From Bursaphelenchus xylophilus (lineage: Eukaryota; Nematoda; Chromadorea; Rhabditida; Aphelenchoididae), in contig CAJFCV020000005.1 of NCBI GenBank assembly GCA_904066235.2, forward strand, positions 12,519,501 through 12,583,500: 64,000 nucleotides of DNA, given 5' to 3'. Positions 1 to 11,504 of the stretch are shown one piece after another; positions within the stretch are counted from its first letter, which is position 1, and each line of letters begins with the position of its first letter. The translations under genes were made by a program, and so were the position numbers. Under the pieces are notes generated by a model, which had not been told where the DNA came from, made no database searches, and saw nothing but the letters and a program-made list of their open reading frames with translations.

Positions 1-404
1 TGCGGCACTCCGGAAATTGAACTTTTTACTGTGTAATTTTGAATTAATGACGATAAATTTACACTTGAAAGACTCAAAATATATTATTGAAGCAATAAAG
101 TTGCCGACACGTTTGTAGAGTCAAAATATGATCTTTTTCGCAGAAAATGCACTCAGAAAGTGCTAAAACAACCTTAGAAAACGCCACTGAATGTACAATA
201 GTTTCTACAGTTCCCAATTTATAATTGTCATGCATTCAAGTCAACCAATGTCCTAATTTACTGCAGCTAATAACCTCAAAAACGTAATTTAAAATCCGCA
301 CTGAAAAATTTTGTGCATTCAATTGGCGAGCCAAACACCGTGCGCCGTCGCCAAAATCTGGCCGAAAACGAACGCACCTTGAAAACCCAAAAGAAGGTAA
401 TTTA

Positions 405-667
405 TTGCACTGTGCATTGACGTTGCAGCGTCTTTCCGCACTGTGCCCCCGATTCCGTCGCGCGTACCGCATAATTTGCACTGTGCGGGCGGAAAACTGC
501 ACAGTGCATACGCGAACAGCGTAGTGCAGCCATTCCGCGGGCTGTTTTTGTTTTGCCGCACGTTTCAGAAAGTGCATAGATTTTTTCCGTCTTTTTTCGG
601 ACCGCACAGTGCAAGTTGCCTGTTTCCCACGCGACGCGATCCTTTTCGAAACATCTTGCACTGTGCA
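405..667. repeat. Six copies of GCACTGTGC (both orientations)
   Basis: The 9-mer GCACTGTGC occurs forward at 407-415, 438-446, 478-486 and 658-666. Its reverse complement GCACAGTGC occurs at 499-507 and 604-612. Several copies extend to TTGCACTGTGCA(A). Further half-sites (GTGCA or TGCAC) lie at about 313, 519, 569, 953-976, 1004 and 1034. The copies are not periodic, so this is not a simple tandem satellite. Confidence 0.7.
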
Positions 668-1355
668 ATTTGTAAAAAGTTCCGCCGGCTCCGTTGAGAA
701 AACCTTGCGTCGCACGGCAACCTAGGGAGTCTCTCGCCTCCTTTCGGCACTTCGCCTGCCTAGTATCGGTTCAATTCAAACGAAATGTCAAAAATGAACT
801 TTTCGTGTGGTTTTCCGACCGAAAAAATATTTTTCTCGGAATTATTTTATTTCTTTTGTGAATTTTGACACTTCGTTTGGACGAAATACAAAAAATCGAA
901 TTTCGTCGGGAAACAGTTTTGTTCTATTTTGGGTTGCCGTGCGTCGCAGCGATAGTGCACTTGCACGGTGCAAAAGGTCAAATGTACCCCGCAAAGAGGG
1001 AATTTTGTGCACAATACGGCCCGAGACAAAAACTCTATGCACTTTCTGGAACGACTACGACTAGTAGTAGCGGTCAGTCCGCACAAAAATAGGCTGAGCC
1101 AGCGAAATATTATAGTATGCTTTTGAAATAGTTCTTGCAATGTCTTCCTGCAGGACTTTTGCTCAAACGATAAAAAAGCGAAGCTCCCACCAACGCCAAA
1201 TACTGGTAGGCGCAATTTTATATTTTTCGATTTTTTCTTGTCCACATAAACGTCTAGTAAATTTGTGATGATTTTATTGTCGACTGGAATTGTTGCCAAA
1301 ATTATCTCCCACGCATTTCAAAATCTAACGTTCCTTATCCGGAGATTTTCTAGAT

Positions 1356-1362
1356 TATAAAA
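1356..1362 (+). promoter_or_regulatory. TATA box of the beta-glucuronidase gene
   Basis: TATAAAA lies 56-62 bases upstream of the ATG at 1418. A start about 25-30 bases downstream of the box would fall near 1390, which favours 1418 over the in-frame ATGs at 1376 and 1388. Confidence 0.5.
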
Positions 1363-1417
1363 GTTTAGAGGCGAGATGAGATCTTTTATGCATGAAAAAC
1401 GCTATTCCACCGGCGAG

Positions 1418-3642
1418 ATGTGTAGGCGTAGTGTCGGAGTTGTAGTGTGTCTTATTTTTAGTGACGTTGGAGTCACCGGCCTTTTGTACCCACAGGTAAA
1501 GAATGACGCTAAAGTGGATTAAAATATGACGATTTTTTAGCAGAACTCGGTGAGAGGACTTGATTCTTTGGATGGCCTTTGGGACTTTGTTCGTGAGCCG
1601 ACATTTGCAACCGACCTTGGCTTGAAAAACAGGTGGTATCTAAAGGTACTCAGCAGCTTCGAAAACGCAACAAAGGTTCCTGTTCCCACAGCATACAACG
1701 ATTTGTTTGCCCATAGAGAAGTCCGCGATCACATTGGATGGGTTTGGTACCAAAAAGTTTATCAAACGCCACATTCAAGGAGCCAAAAACGTTTAATATT
1801 AAGATTTGGAAGTGTAAATTACAATTCCAATGTGGTAGGTTGTCTGATCTAGCCGGTTTCCTCACCCGACGTTTATTCTCTCATCCTTGGTGTGGAATTG
1901 ACAAGAAGTTTCAGTACATCAACGGCATCCTATTAAGCACACACACTGGCGGCCATTTGCCATTTGAGGTCGAGATGCCTAAGGCGGATGAGTATATAAT
2001 AACGGTTGCAGTGAATAATACTCTTCACACGGGTTCAGTCCCCCCAGGCGCATATGAATACGTGCCGATGAAAAATGTTTCGTTCATCTGGCAAAAGCCT
2101 GGATTCGATTTTTTCAATTATGCTGGTATTCTACGGCCGGTGGTGGTACAAGTTCTTGGAGTTGCGTACTTGGAAAGGCTAAGGTTGTGGAGCGAAAAAC
2201 CAAGTATGCGATGTAGTTTGCCTATGCAAATAACATGTTTAACACACGATGAAGCTTTTTCAGACATTCTAAAGTATGACTTGAAAGTCAATGGCAAAGC
2301 CGATGTAAAAATTTTGCTCACGCTATTCGATCCATTGGGCCAAAAAATTGAATCAGTCACTTATCCCGCCAAATTTACAGCCGTAGATGATGTGCAATTA
2401 TGGTGGCCGCGAGGATATGGAAAGGCAAATTTGTATAGAGTCAAGGTATTTTAGGCATATTCGAAGTATATTTTAAATGCCGGTTTCAGGTTCAGTTATA
2501 TTGGAATGAAACGATCGTCGATGAATATACCGAAACTTTTGGATTTCGCTTCCTGGAGTTCAAGGAAAAGAAGTTGCATGTGAATGGTGTACCATTTTAT
2601 TGTATGGGATTTGGAATGCATGAAGATTTTGAGGTACCCATATCCGAAATGCAAAGACAAAACTTTTAGCTCCATGGAAGAGGTTTTAATCCGGTGGTTA
2701 TGACAAAAGATCTCAATATGTTCGAGTGGACAAATGCAAACTGTTATCGCACATCGCACTATCCGTATAGCGAAGAACGAGCCTACGAAGCCGACCGGAG
2801 AGGAATTATGGTGATCACGGAGACACCGGCTGTCGGCTTGGAGTAAGGCTTAATCATTCTGGACCAACATCCTTCTCAATTGCAGGTTCTACACAAACGA
2901 AGTACTGTTGCTTCATAAGAAAATGATTAAGGATATGATTGAGCGTGATTTCAATCATCCTTCAGTCTTTGCATGGTCGCTGGCTAACGAACCTTGGACT
3001 GAGAAGCCTAACTGCCGGGAACACTTTCAAGAAGTCGCAAAATACGCAAAGAACGAAGATCCAACTCGCCCAATTACGGTAGTTTATGGACCGACAAACC
3101 CGAACGATGATTCGACGAAAACAGCCGAGTTTGCTGATTTTATTGGAATCAATTTCTACCCCGGTTGGTATCAAGACATGGGGCACCCCGAAGTGATTCC
3201 AGAAAGGACGTACGATCTGATCCTCACGTGGAACAAGCATTTTCCAAACAAACCCGTTTTAATCACAGAATACGGCGGAGAAGCCTTGCCGGGAATGTAC
3301 AGCGAACCAGGCTTTGCCGGATCGGAGCAATATCAAATGGAGTTGATTCGAGGGAACTTCGAAGCCTTTGAGCAGCTCCGAGGAGAGGGTCGGATTTTTG
3401 GCGAGATGCTTTGGAATTTCGCCGACTTTATGACAGCACCACGTAAGTTTGGAAATATTCCTCAAAATCGGTAAATACTTCCATTTTTTGTGCGCTTTTT
3501 AGATATTACTCGACTGATGGGAAACCACAAGGGAGTCTTTACGAGAGAACGGCAACCAAAGATGGCGGCGTACTTGATGAAGGAAAGATACGGGAAGTTT
3601 AGAACGATATATGAAGAAAAATTAAAGATCAATAAAATGTAG
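1418..3642 (+). CDS. Beta-glucuronidase (GH2 family)
   Basis: Exons 1418-1495, 1541-1834, 1915-2445, 2490-2633, 2670-2842, 2886-3442 and 3503-3642 join in frame to 638 residues, close to animal GUSB length. It should remove terminal beta-glucuronic acid from glycosaminoglycan fragments in the lysosome. Residues 1-25 look like a signal peptide (GVVVCLIF core). The order is the GH2 sugar-binding, immunoglobulin-like and TIM-barrel domains. Both catalytic glutamates are present: acid/base near E442 in SLANEP and nucleophile near E535 in ITEYGGE. The [16 protein letters not shown] and ETPAVGLE blocks are also conserved. In-frame ATGs at 1376 and 1388 are alternative starts. An AATAAA at 3631-3636 lies inside the last codons, just before the TAG. 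The gene converges on the GT14 gene, 85 bp away. The call rests on whole-length family resemblance and both active-site motifs. Confidence 0.93.
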
Positions 3643-3727
3643 GAAAAATGGAAAATCTGTAACTCTTATAAATATAATGTTTATTACATTTAAATTTTGA
3701 CGACAAAAATTATTCCGAAAGATACAA

Positions 3728-5329
3728 TTAATAGCACCGGTACTTGTCCATATCAGACTGCGAGACTTTTCCATTACTGTCTTTAAGATTTTGAAAGATC
3801 ACATGGGGAAGGGCTTGGTAATGACGCATGTTCAACGGCGGTTTGATTTCCTGGCCCAGGAACGTTCGATTGTAAAGCGCCTCTAATTGACACACCACAG
3901 CGTTGAAGTCAAAGTCCGGCATCAGTTTGTTTACCACCAAATGTGGGGCGGGTTTTAAAATGTGCGCCAAATCTTCAATCCCGAAAATACAGACGTGATG
4001 ACGGAATTGCCGACTTCTGCAAAGCTCTTTGATCCGCCAATTTGCGAACCGAGTTACAAATTGGTTCATGGTTTGGTTGGCAGCGCATTTTTGTGTGAAA
4101 TGGCCGGGCACTTCGAGTTCTGGCATGCTCAACAAGGTCGGGAGGATGATTTCGTCTACTCCAAACACTTCGGGGCGGTCAATCTTTTGAACGAGCGTTG
4201 ATAAGTTAAAATTCTCAAAGATAAATTGAACTGCGGCCTTTGTGAGTGTCATGTGGTTATGCCCTTTGACAAAACTGAGTGTCATATTGGTGTTGGCAAA
4301 CTTCTTTGCCAAATGTGAGGCTGAAAAAATTGATAACAATATGGTTTTTTTCCTCACTGTTTTTTATCAAGTTTAGTCCATCGAAAGTCCAATCATCGCT
4401 GACGTTTATCCTGTGCGTGAACAGTTTCGTAACGGAGATATCGTTGGCTCCATTAAGTATTTGCAGAATTTGGACTGCTTCCCCGTTTGTTTTGTGTGGA
4501 AAGTCGTGGTTCTAAAGTTATGCAGAGCTTGCAATCTGGGTTTTGTCAACAAAGCATGAGGCGTAATAAGATTACCTGGAGAACCTGAACGTATTTCCAA
4601 TCTTTTTTCCCTTGTACTAGCCATTCCATGCAATCCAGATGCCCCATGTCAGTCCCATGTCCAAGACTATCCATATCTCTTGAGATGTTGGATATGACAA
4701 CGTTCTTGAAGCATTTAGCCAAGGAATTCATTCTCTTCTTGAAAACCGGATCTGCTTTAATGTCGATTGAGTAGCAGTAGAAATTTTGTGGCTGATAAAT
4801 TGCTGCTAGCATCAGCTCTTGATAATAGTAGTCCTTAAAGACGTTGCGAACTATAGCTAACGGAAAGTTTTTCTCTGCTTTACTAGTTGGCTTTGAAGTA
4901 AACGTGTTTCTGGCATGAATGGAAGCGCAATCCACCGGTAGATCTTGGAAATCTGGAGGATCTAAAAAGGCATTTCGAAGGCCGGACATAATGTCAGCAT
5001 AATCGCTGGAACGGTCCATGGCCAGCTTGCAGTCCACGTGCTCCGTGCCGGGAGGGCGCTTAAAATGCCCGTCATGGACCAGTTCTGCATCGAATGTTGT
5101 GAAATAGAACAGGGCATAGAGTACGACAGTGAAGCACAGAAATTTAGCGCATATTTTCAGTATGCTGCTCCAGTAGACTGAAGACGCCGCGCACAGTTCA
5201 GGAGTTCTTGTACCTCCGCCTGATATAAGAAAGTAAAACTAAACGTGTTCAAGTGGCCAAAGAGATAAAAGAACTGTAGATCCTACACCTTTTTCCTAAA
5301 AACATACCGAGTTGCTTAATGTAGTCCAT
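3728..5329 (-). CDS. Core-2/I-branching N-acetylglucosaminyltransferase-like (GT14)
   Basis: Exons, in coding order: 5329-5308, 5219-4576, 4511-4358 and 4320-3728 (470 residues). It is a type II Golgi protein: a short cytosolic tail is followed by a membrane anchor at about residues 29-47 (ICAKFLCFTVVLYALFYF). The lumenal part carries GT14 landmarks: LAIVRNVFKDYYYQELMLAAIYQPQNFYC, LDCMEWLVQGKKDWKYV, NHDFPHKTNGEAV and a C-terminal VCIFGIEDLAHIL block ahead of a metal/acceptor region. Members add beta-1,6-GlcNAc branches to O-glycans or poly-LacNAc. The exact acceptor cannot be read from sequence. Exons 3-4 are joined by a 37-nt phase-1 intron (gtgagg...ttcag). The first exon encodes only seven residues and was placed by phase and by a TATA-like box just upstream. 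Confidence 0.87.
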
Positions 5330-5366
5330 CCTGAACGTCGCTAGACGCATTTCCGTCTATGCCCCG

Positions 5367-5374
5367 TTTTATAT
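5367..5374 (-). promoter_or_regulatory. TATA-like box of the GT14 gene
   Basis: Read on the minus strand this is ATATAAAA, 38-45 bases upstream of the ATG at 5329. The 430-bp gap to the divergent GT31 gene at 5762 must hold both promoters. No other motif there is recognised. Confidence 0.45.
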
Positions 5375-5761
5375 TTCGTGAGATAATATCGGTAAATTTG
5401 GGATAACGGCAAGAAAATCAAATTTCCAGATAATATCGGTGTAGATAGTATCAAAAGAACGTGTGCACATTTCCATTTTTTCACGTCATCAACATAACTG
5501 GATTTATGATAAAAACCAAATCTGTTAACAGCGATTACAAACAGTTACGCGTTGGTTGTCAACAAACCTTCCGGTATAACACGCGTGAGAACTCAAATAT
5601 CTTTTGGACTTGCGTTGTGTTTTAGCCCTATATCAACTTCAAAACCCGTTTTCTTTTCTCATATCGGAATGTTTACTAATCTAAATTAAGTTGAATCCGA
5701 TACGGCTCAAGATGAACCAGTCCCGGCTTCACATCTTTAAAAGCCCCCTTACGGAAAGAAG

Positions 5762-7126
5762 ATGCCCAGATCATCAAAAAAGATGCCACTATTGAAGACG
5801 CGGCCCTTGTTCAATCCGGCTTACTTTGTATCCCGGTATATACATTGTTCGCTTCTGGAAGTTTTCAGTGTTGGTAGGTATCGTATGGAATAGGTGAAAC
5901 CAGATTCAGGTATTATATTATGGTTCATATATCACAGTATGACATCAATCAACGAGGCAATGAAGAGAAAGACAGAGGTCCATGTAACTTTTAAAAATAC
6001 TGAAGTAGTTTTTAACATGGACGCTCCGGAAGATCCTGCGTTTTGTAACAAAACCAATGTTTTCATCGTTATCTTTACAAGAACGGACGGGTTTGAGAGA
6101 AGAGAGATTATCCGCAACACCTGGATGCATGACAAGGTAAAAATGCTTTGAAAATGGGGCTGTAGTTGGTTTTATCGTACACATATTGGATATATATATT
6201 TTTAGAGCGTTCCGAAGGACGTTACAATACGTTTTATAATCGGCACAACAGAAAACGAGGAAGTAAATAAAAAGCTACGGAAAGAAATGAAGAAACACAG
6301 AGACATTATACGCTACGACTATGTAGACAGGTGCGATGTGATTTCCTTCAAGATGCACACAGCCTTCTTTTACAAACAAAAGTACTGTCCGAACGCCAAG
6401 TACTTTATAAAGACGGACGACGATACAGTGCTGGACCTGAACAGAACTGCCCATTACTTGAGGACTCTTTACGATCCGAAGATCAAGAAAACTCCGGAAA
6501 TGTTAATGTGCCATATAAAGCCATATGATCACAGGAAGGATATTGTTCAAGAGAACAAGTTGTAAGCTCAACTTTGCTTGAACCTTTGCTCTTCCTTTTT
6601 TAGACATTGTTTACACTTTGCAAACAAAATGCTTTTAGTTACGTACCAGAACACGGGTATTACAATAAAAGGATTGAGTTCTGCCAAGGGTGCACTTTTA
6701 TGGCTACAAGCGCCGCCGTCAATACCATTTTAAACACGACTAGACAGTTCAACTTATTCCACATCGATGACGTCTTATACGGTGGACTGGTCATTACCAA
6801 AACCAATATCACGATGATTGATAACGAGAACTTTGGCCACGAGGTGAGGGAAACTTTAGAGTAGCCAAAGAAGCCACTTCTCTTTATTGATATTATTTTA
6901 ATTTCGATTCAAGTTTGCCAAGACGGAATACAAGTGTGATGACCACAATGTCCCGCTGCCCTTGGCACAATACGGGTTAAAAACCGAAGCCATGGAAAAC
7001 GCCTATGCTATGCTGAAGAATATCCAGTGCTCGAACAAGCCAAAGATGGTGGTTCCGGCAACGCCGTCGCCGCCCTCGCCGTCGCTGCTTACATCACTCT
7101 CAAAGTTTCTACGGCTAAAAAATTAA
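5762..7126 (+). CDS. Beta-1,3-galactosyltransferase family protein (GT31), copy 1
   Basis: Exons 5762-5873, 5910-6136, 6206-6561, 6639-6843 and 6914-7126 give 370 residues. The anchor is formed across the first splice junction (LLEVFSV joined to GIILWFIY), giving a type II topology for the Golgi. GT31 signatures follow in order: VFIVIFTRTDGFERREIIRNTW, IRFIIGTTEN, then KYCPNAKYFIKTDDDTVLD with the metal-binding DDD near residues 184-186, and FCQGCTFMATSAAV and IDDVLYGGL near the C-terminus. Such enzymes transfer galactose or GlcNAc in beta-1,3 linkage; donor and acceptor here are not predictable. The tail is proline/serine-rich. An acceptor at 6603 would break the frame, so 6638 is used. It is a paralogue of the gene at 9884-11504. 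Confidence 0.87.
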
Positions 7127-8183
7127 AGCAAAGTTTTTTGTACAGTAATAAAAATGGGTATATCATTAACGCATGCAGAACGTTTAATTTTTCGGGAACC
7201 GGTAAGCTTGGTTCTTAAATACAGGTGATGAAGGACTGCTGTGAAAAGGATTGCTAAAGGGCGGTCTGTTTGTCTGACTCTATAACGGTAGTTGTGCTTA
7301 CTAGAGAGCTGAGGTAATTTTGTAGATAATGAAGACCCTATCACTTTGATTTTTTGGGTTGTGAAAAACCCAGCTATACATAAGATGCCTAACTCATTCT
7401 TAAACCAACAATTATCGAAATTGCATTCGACTAGAGCGGCTTTTACGGTGAATCATTTCAAAATTCCCAATTCGGTCTTTCCCGGTGTGTCCGAAAATGG
7501 AGTACGGTTTGCAAGAAAAAGCTTGGTCTGTGGTTTGGTAAGGAAAGTACGGTTCGACGATAAATGTTCAAAGGGAATACCGCATGAAATACGGACGTAA
7601 TGCCCAACTTCCAGATCGCAAGACAATTCGACGTTCGTAGAATAAGTTCCTTGAGACTGGCAGCGTTAACAGGAAACAAAAAAAGCAGGAAAGATGAGTA
7701 CGAACGGAGCTGAAAATTTAAGAAGTTTTGTCAAAATTCTGAGAAAATCCGCATATGAGTACACGAAGTTTGGCCAGAACCGAGGGAATGCCTTCAGCAA
7801 GGACCATTCGACGAACTCTGGAGGTTGATCTTCATTTTTTGTTCTCATTCTCATCGTCGATTTTCGGGAGGGGAAATCCCAACGTATTTTTCTTCCGCAC
7901 CGTAGTCCATTTCCGGACACACCGGGAAAGACCGAAAAAACAACCGAAAAACGACCGAAAAAATGAACTCCAAGAATAAATCCAATAACTGTAGATATAC
8001 ACTTACTATGTATAACATATTTGGTATCAAACAAAATGGGGTTGGCTGACGATCCAGGGAAAAAAAAATTTTAAAATTTGGCTAAAAACTAAAGAAGTTA
8101 TAGCCAATTCAAATCGGGCCACAAAGATGCCCCACCCTGTATTAGCGCAAATTTATAAACAACAAAATTCAATAAAGTCAGAG
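7127..8183. other. Intergenic region with an inverted repeat, no gene seen
   Basis: This is the gap between the first GT31 gene and the minus-strand glycosyltransferase-like gene. It contains an imperfect inverted repeat (7471-7936) and, at 8041-8142, sequence of a type often seen at transposon ends (a GGTGGGGCATCTTTGTGGCC-like tract read on the minus strand). Open frames across the repeat are mutual mirror images (for example FRTHRERP on both sides) and are judged non-coding. Confidence 0.55.
7471..7936. repeat. Inverted repeat, about 50-bp arms, MITE-like
   Basis: The left arm 7471-7520 (TTCGGTCTTTCCCGGTGTGT...) matches the reverse complement of 7886-7936, with a few mismatches over about 50 bp. 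The core TCTTTCCCGGTGTGTCCG is identical. The arms enclose about 365 bp without coding potential. The shape fits a small palindromic DNA transposon, but the outer ends and any target duplication are not clear. Confidence 0.6.
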
Positions 8184-9620
8184 CTACGCAACAGCCAAAG
8201 GTTTGTGTTTCGGTGCTTCTCGTCCATCGTTCAACATCCCTTCTTGATGGAATGTGCTCCTCCAATACGTATCGTTTTGCTCAGGATGGTAATGTCGGCT
8301 CATTGTCTCAGTGACATTGATCAACTTCACAATGTGTTCCCGGAAAGAGGAGATTTGTTCAAGTTGTTCTTTGGGGAAGATTTTTTTGTAAAGCACCAAG
8401 TTTTTGATCCACACATTTTCCATAAAAATTCCAGGAGCAACGTGCGCACTTTCGTAGTGCTTCCAAGTATCTTCGACTGACTCAAGAACCTCGTCTGCTG
8501 GCCAAAATTTACGTTCAAGGCGTTCGCCGCGTTTGAAAGTCTCGGTGATGTTTTCGTATCTAAATCAAAGAATTCATTACGGAACGCCAGGGTTAAACCC
8601 ACTCCCGCGGGTGCTTCTCAATCCAGAGGTGCATTTTATAGCCGAAGAATTGTTGATCAAGATACCACTTCCAAAAATGGTCCTGTTGGGATATTGTGTT
8701 ATCGAACGTCGCGTTAACGTACGTTTCAATGAACTGGCTGTCAATTGGCTTGCTTGGAAGGTCTAAAATTCAAAAAGAAATATTTTAGAACCAAGGTCGG
8801 CCGCGAGACTAAATTGCCAACTTATGATGTTGCTTTACCTACCAATTATTTCCCTCCATCTTCTCAATGTCATCCCAACAGAAGTCATTGCAAACATCTC
8901 GAATCGCGTGTCCTTCCATTTCAAATAGCCACAACAATCTTTGTCATAGAACATGATTTCCTTCCCTTTATCTAGTTTGGGTATATGATGTGTCAAGTTA
9001 CTGGGGAAGAAATCAACATCTGTTGTAATAAATATCGTGTTGTCTGGGTTTAGTTTGTGGGCGAACGCATCTCCAGCCGCGAAGGTGCGTAGAGTCTGCG
9101 CAAACTGCCCAGCACTTATGGTATTGTTGTAATATTTGGTCACATGTGCCTAAAAACAGCAATAACATCTATTTGCAGTAGGAACTACCCCAAGGTATTC
9201 CGCAAAATCGATAACGAGTTGAGCAGCACTATCAATTTCCTCATCTTGCTTGAGGGTAATAAATAGCAAAGAGTCCGCACCCAAATTTTTCCAATGCTGT
9301 ACGACCAACGGGATGTGAATTAAGTAGTAGAGGTTCAGGTCCGACGACAAAATTGCAAAATACCTCACTGGAGGTTTGTGTCTCTGCCATGGCGAAAACA
9401 AGGAAATGATGATAAATGCGGTGAGAATTAGAAGAATATAGCGGCTAAAAATGTTTCATTTGCAAAAGAAGCGTTTTTTAACATTATTACATGATGCTAA
9501 AATTGCACGTCTTTCTTACCGCAGTAAATTTCCAACCGCAAAAATGGATCTTCCAGGGAATAACAAAAGAAACTGTGAAAGACTGGATGACCTGTTGCGA
9601 AGACAAGCGGAAATCATCAT
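8184..9620 (-). CDS. Glycosyltransferase-like type II membrane protein, family unassigned
   Basis: Exons, in coding order: 9620-9520, 9444-9189, 9149-8843, 8762-8603 and 8559-8184. All phases close to give 399 residues. A hydrophobic anchor (RYILLILTAFIIISLF) near residues 35-50 precedes a lumenal domain with an alpha/beta nucleotide-sugar feel: YFAILSSDLNLYYLIHIPLVVQHWKNLG, then IFITTDVDFFPSN with a DxD-type metal site, and CCGYLKWKDTRFEMFAMTSVGM. The C-terminal third is charged and carries several N-glycosylation sequons. I do not recognise a named family. The glycosyltransferase reading is inferred from the DxD motif, topology and position between two GT31 genes. The first exon (MMISAC...) and its 75-nt intron are the weakest part; starting within exon 2 would lose only the cytosolic tail. 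Confidence 0.68.
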
Positions 9621-9883
9621 AGTATTGTATGACCCTCCGAATGGAAACGAGCAACACGAAGACGCTTCAAAGCGGCATAGACGAGTTTAATCTCATCCCA
9701 TCATACTCGAGATTATCCTGAGGCCGGTTTTCAATAATAAAAAAATGTAGCTGGCGCCCGATCAGATAAACTTTCGACAACTCTTTTAATCAAAGTGTAA
9801 ATCAGTCAACATATCTGGAAAAGATCTTCGGCTTCCGCTTCATACTCTTTCCCAAGAGCATCGTGGTTTAGTGAGTCATCCAG

Positions 9884-11504
9884 ATGGCTCGCATAACGTT
9901 GTTTGGCCTTCGGTATGGGATATCCGAACAGCTACATGGAGCTACGGTCGTGAGGATCGTTCGACTGAGTAAGGCGCAATTATATTATAATCTTTACAAT
10001 TGGATGGAAGCCATTTTCCTTAATCTTTTCAGTCTCTCGTCGAACTTGGTCAATATTCGGAATCTTCTTTGCGCTATTTTTCTTTTACAATTCTTTTGGC
10101 GGTGACAATGTTGTCCTCAGTGGGACCGAAAATTTACCAGAATTGGGCCCAGTTGAAATAAATGCCAAATTCCGAAATGACGAGTTCTCCTATGTTCTCC
10201 ATCCACCAATCGGAGACGACTTTTGTAAACATATCGATTTTTTCATTATTGTCTTCTCAAAACCAGACAACTATGAGCAAAGAGATAGGATACGATATAC
10301 CTGGAGTTTTTACAAGGTGAGGATAAAACGGGGAGATGATAGCTCGCGTTTAGAACATGGCGCGGAATTTCACTGTAAAGTTTATTATTGGGAACGTGAG
10401 TGATGTTGGGCTGAGCATGAAGCTTCAACAAGAAGCGGAAGTTTATGTTGATATTCTTCGATATAATTACACTGATACGTAAGTGTTTTAAAGAAGAAAA
10501 CAAAGACTCAGGTCATGATGTCTTTACTAAAACCTGTAAGCATTTAGGACGACATTTTTGCAGGCCAAAAGATAACGAGGTAAAACTGCATGCCGCTTTG
10601 AATTACCACTTGAACTACTGCCCAAATGCCACTTACATTATAAAAACAACCGACGACACTGTGCTGGACGTGAGAAGGATTTGGCATTATACCAACAACC
10701 TCTACACACCTATGCTTTCTCATTCGCCTGAGCTAATTGTCTGTAATGCAAAGACATATACAAACCGCAAAGACCTGCTAGGCGAAGGCAAACAGTAAGT
10801 TTAAACAACTTTTCTTACTTTTTATGAAGTAGCGAAAAGTGAGCTTTCCTATTTACCGATAAATTTTGTTTAGCTACATCCCAAAGAACGGTTACGTTAA
10901 GCGGCCTGTCAAGTTTTGCGATGGCGGAACATTTATTGCGACAAAATACGCAACAAAGGCTTTGTTATCCAAGACCGAGATGGTAAATAGATTCCCATCA
11001 GATGACGTATTGTACACGGGGTATCTTTTGACCAAGACAAATGCTCGGATAATCGATCAAGACATTTTTGGACAAAGGGTAGGTCTTTTACGTGGGGCAA
11101 GTCGAATTTCATGAAACTCGGCTCAAGTTAGGAATATAACTCTATCAAAGAAATTTACTTCTGTATGCAAAGTGAATGGTGCTTTTGTAAAATATGTCGC
11201 CGAACTCACTTCAGCGGTAGCAAACGAATCAAGTGGTTTGCTTGATTAAAGCATGCACGCAAAGTTTTAAGCAGAAGATTGAAAAGAAAATGAATGCCGC
11301 CTTAAAGATTTTTCGTGTAACCGACGTACATTTTAGAGTGATATGCTCCGTCAGAAGTGCGATTATTACGGTGTTCCGCCAACATTTGCTCAACGAGGTG
11401 CGGATGCTGAAGTAATGATGGACGTTTTTAATAAGTTGAAGAGCGTTCGGTGTCTTCCTTCGTTTAACGCAACCCTGTGGCGGACTCATTTCGGCAACGC
11501 ATAA
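9884..11504 (+). CDS. Beta-1,3-galactosyltransferase family protein (GT31), copy 2
   Basis: Exons 9884-9968, 10033-10316, 10354-10478, 10564-10794, 10874-11078 and 11337-11504 give 365 residues. The layout mirrors copy 1: a type II anchor straight after the first junction (WSIFGIFFALFFFY), FFIIVFSKPDNYEQRDRIRYTW, FIIGNVSD, YCPNATYIIKTTDDTVLDV, FCDGGTFIATKYA, SDDVLYTGYL and a C-terminal KCDYYGVP block that matches KCDDHNVP of copy 1. The acidic triad is TDD instead of DDD, still compatible with a DxD-type site. The last four junctions match copy 1, and one intron has been gained or lost in the centre. The last intron is long (258 nt). Substrate not predictable. Confidence 0.86.

Larger units (their letters stand above)
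1..1417. other. Intergenic region with clustered GTGCA palindromes
   Basis: No convincing coding exon is visible before the beta-glucuronidase start. The overlapping open frames here have no recognisable family signature and no splice architecture. The stretch from about 290 to 1045 is dense in GTGCA/TGCAC words, including the palindrome-like TTGCACTGTGCAA (reported separately). The rest is AT-rich sequence. The promoter of the beta-glucuronidase gene must lie at the right edge. Confidence 0.6.

Noticed and set aside
236..1299. Several overlapping open frames on both strands
   Set aside because: They are rich in Cys/His/Arg because of the GTGCA repeats, have no family signature, and compete with one another on both strands.
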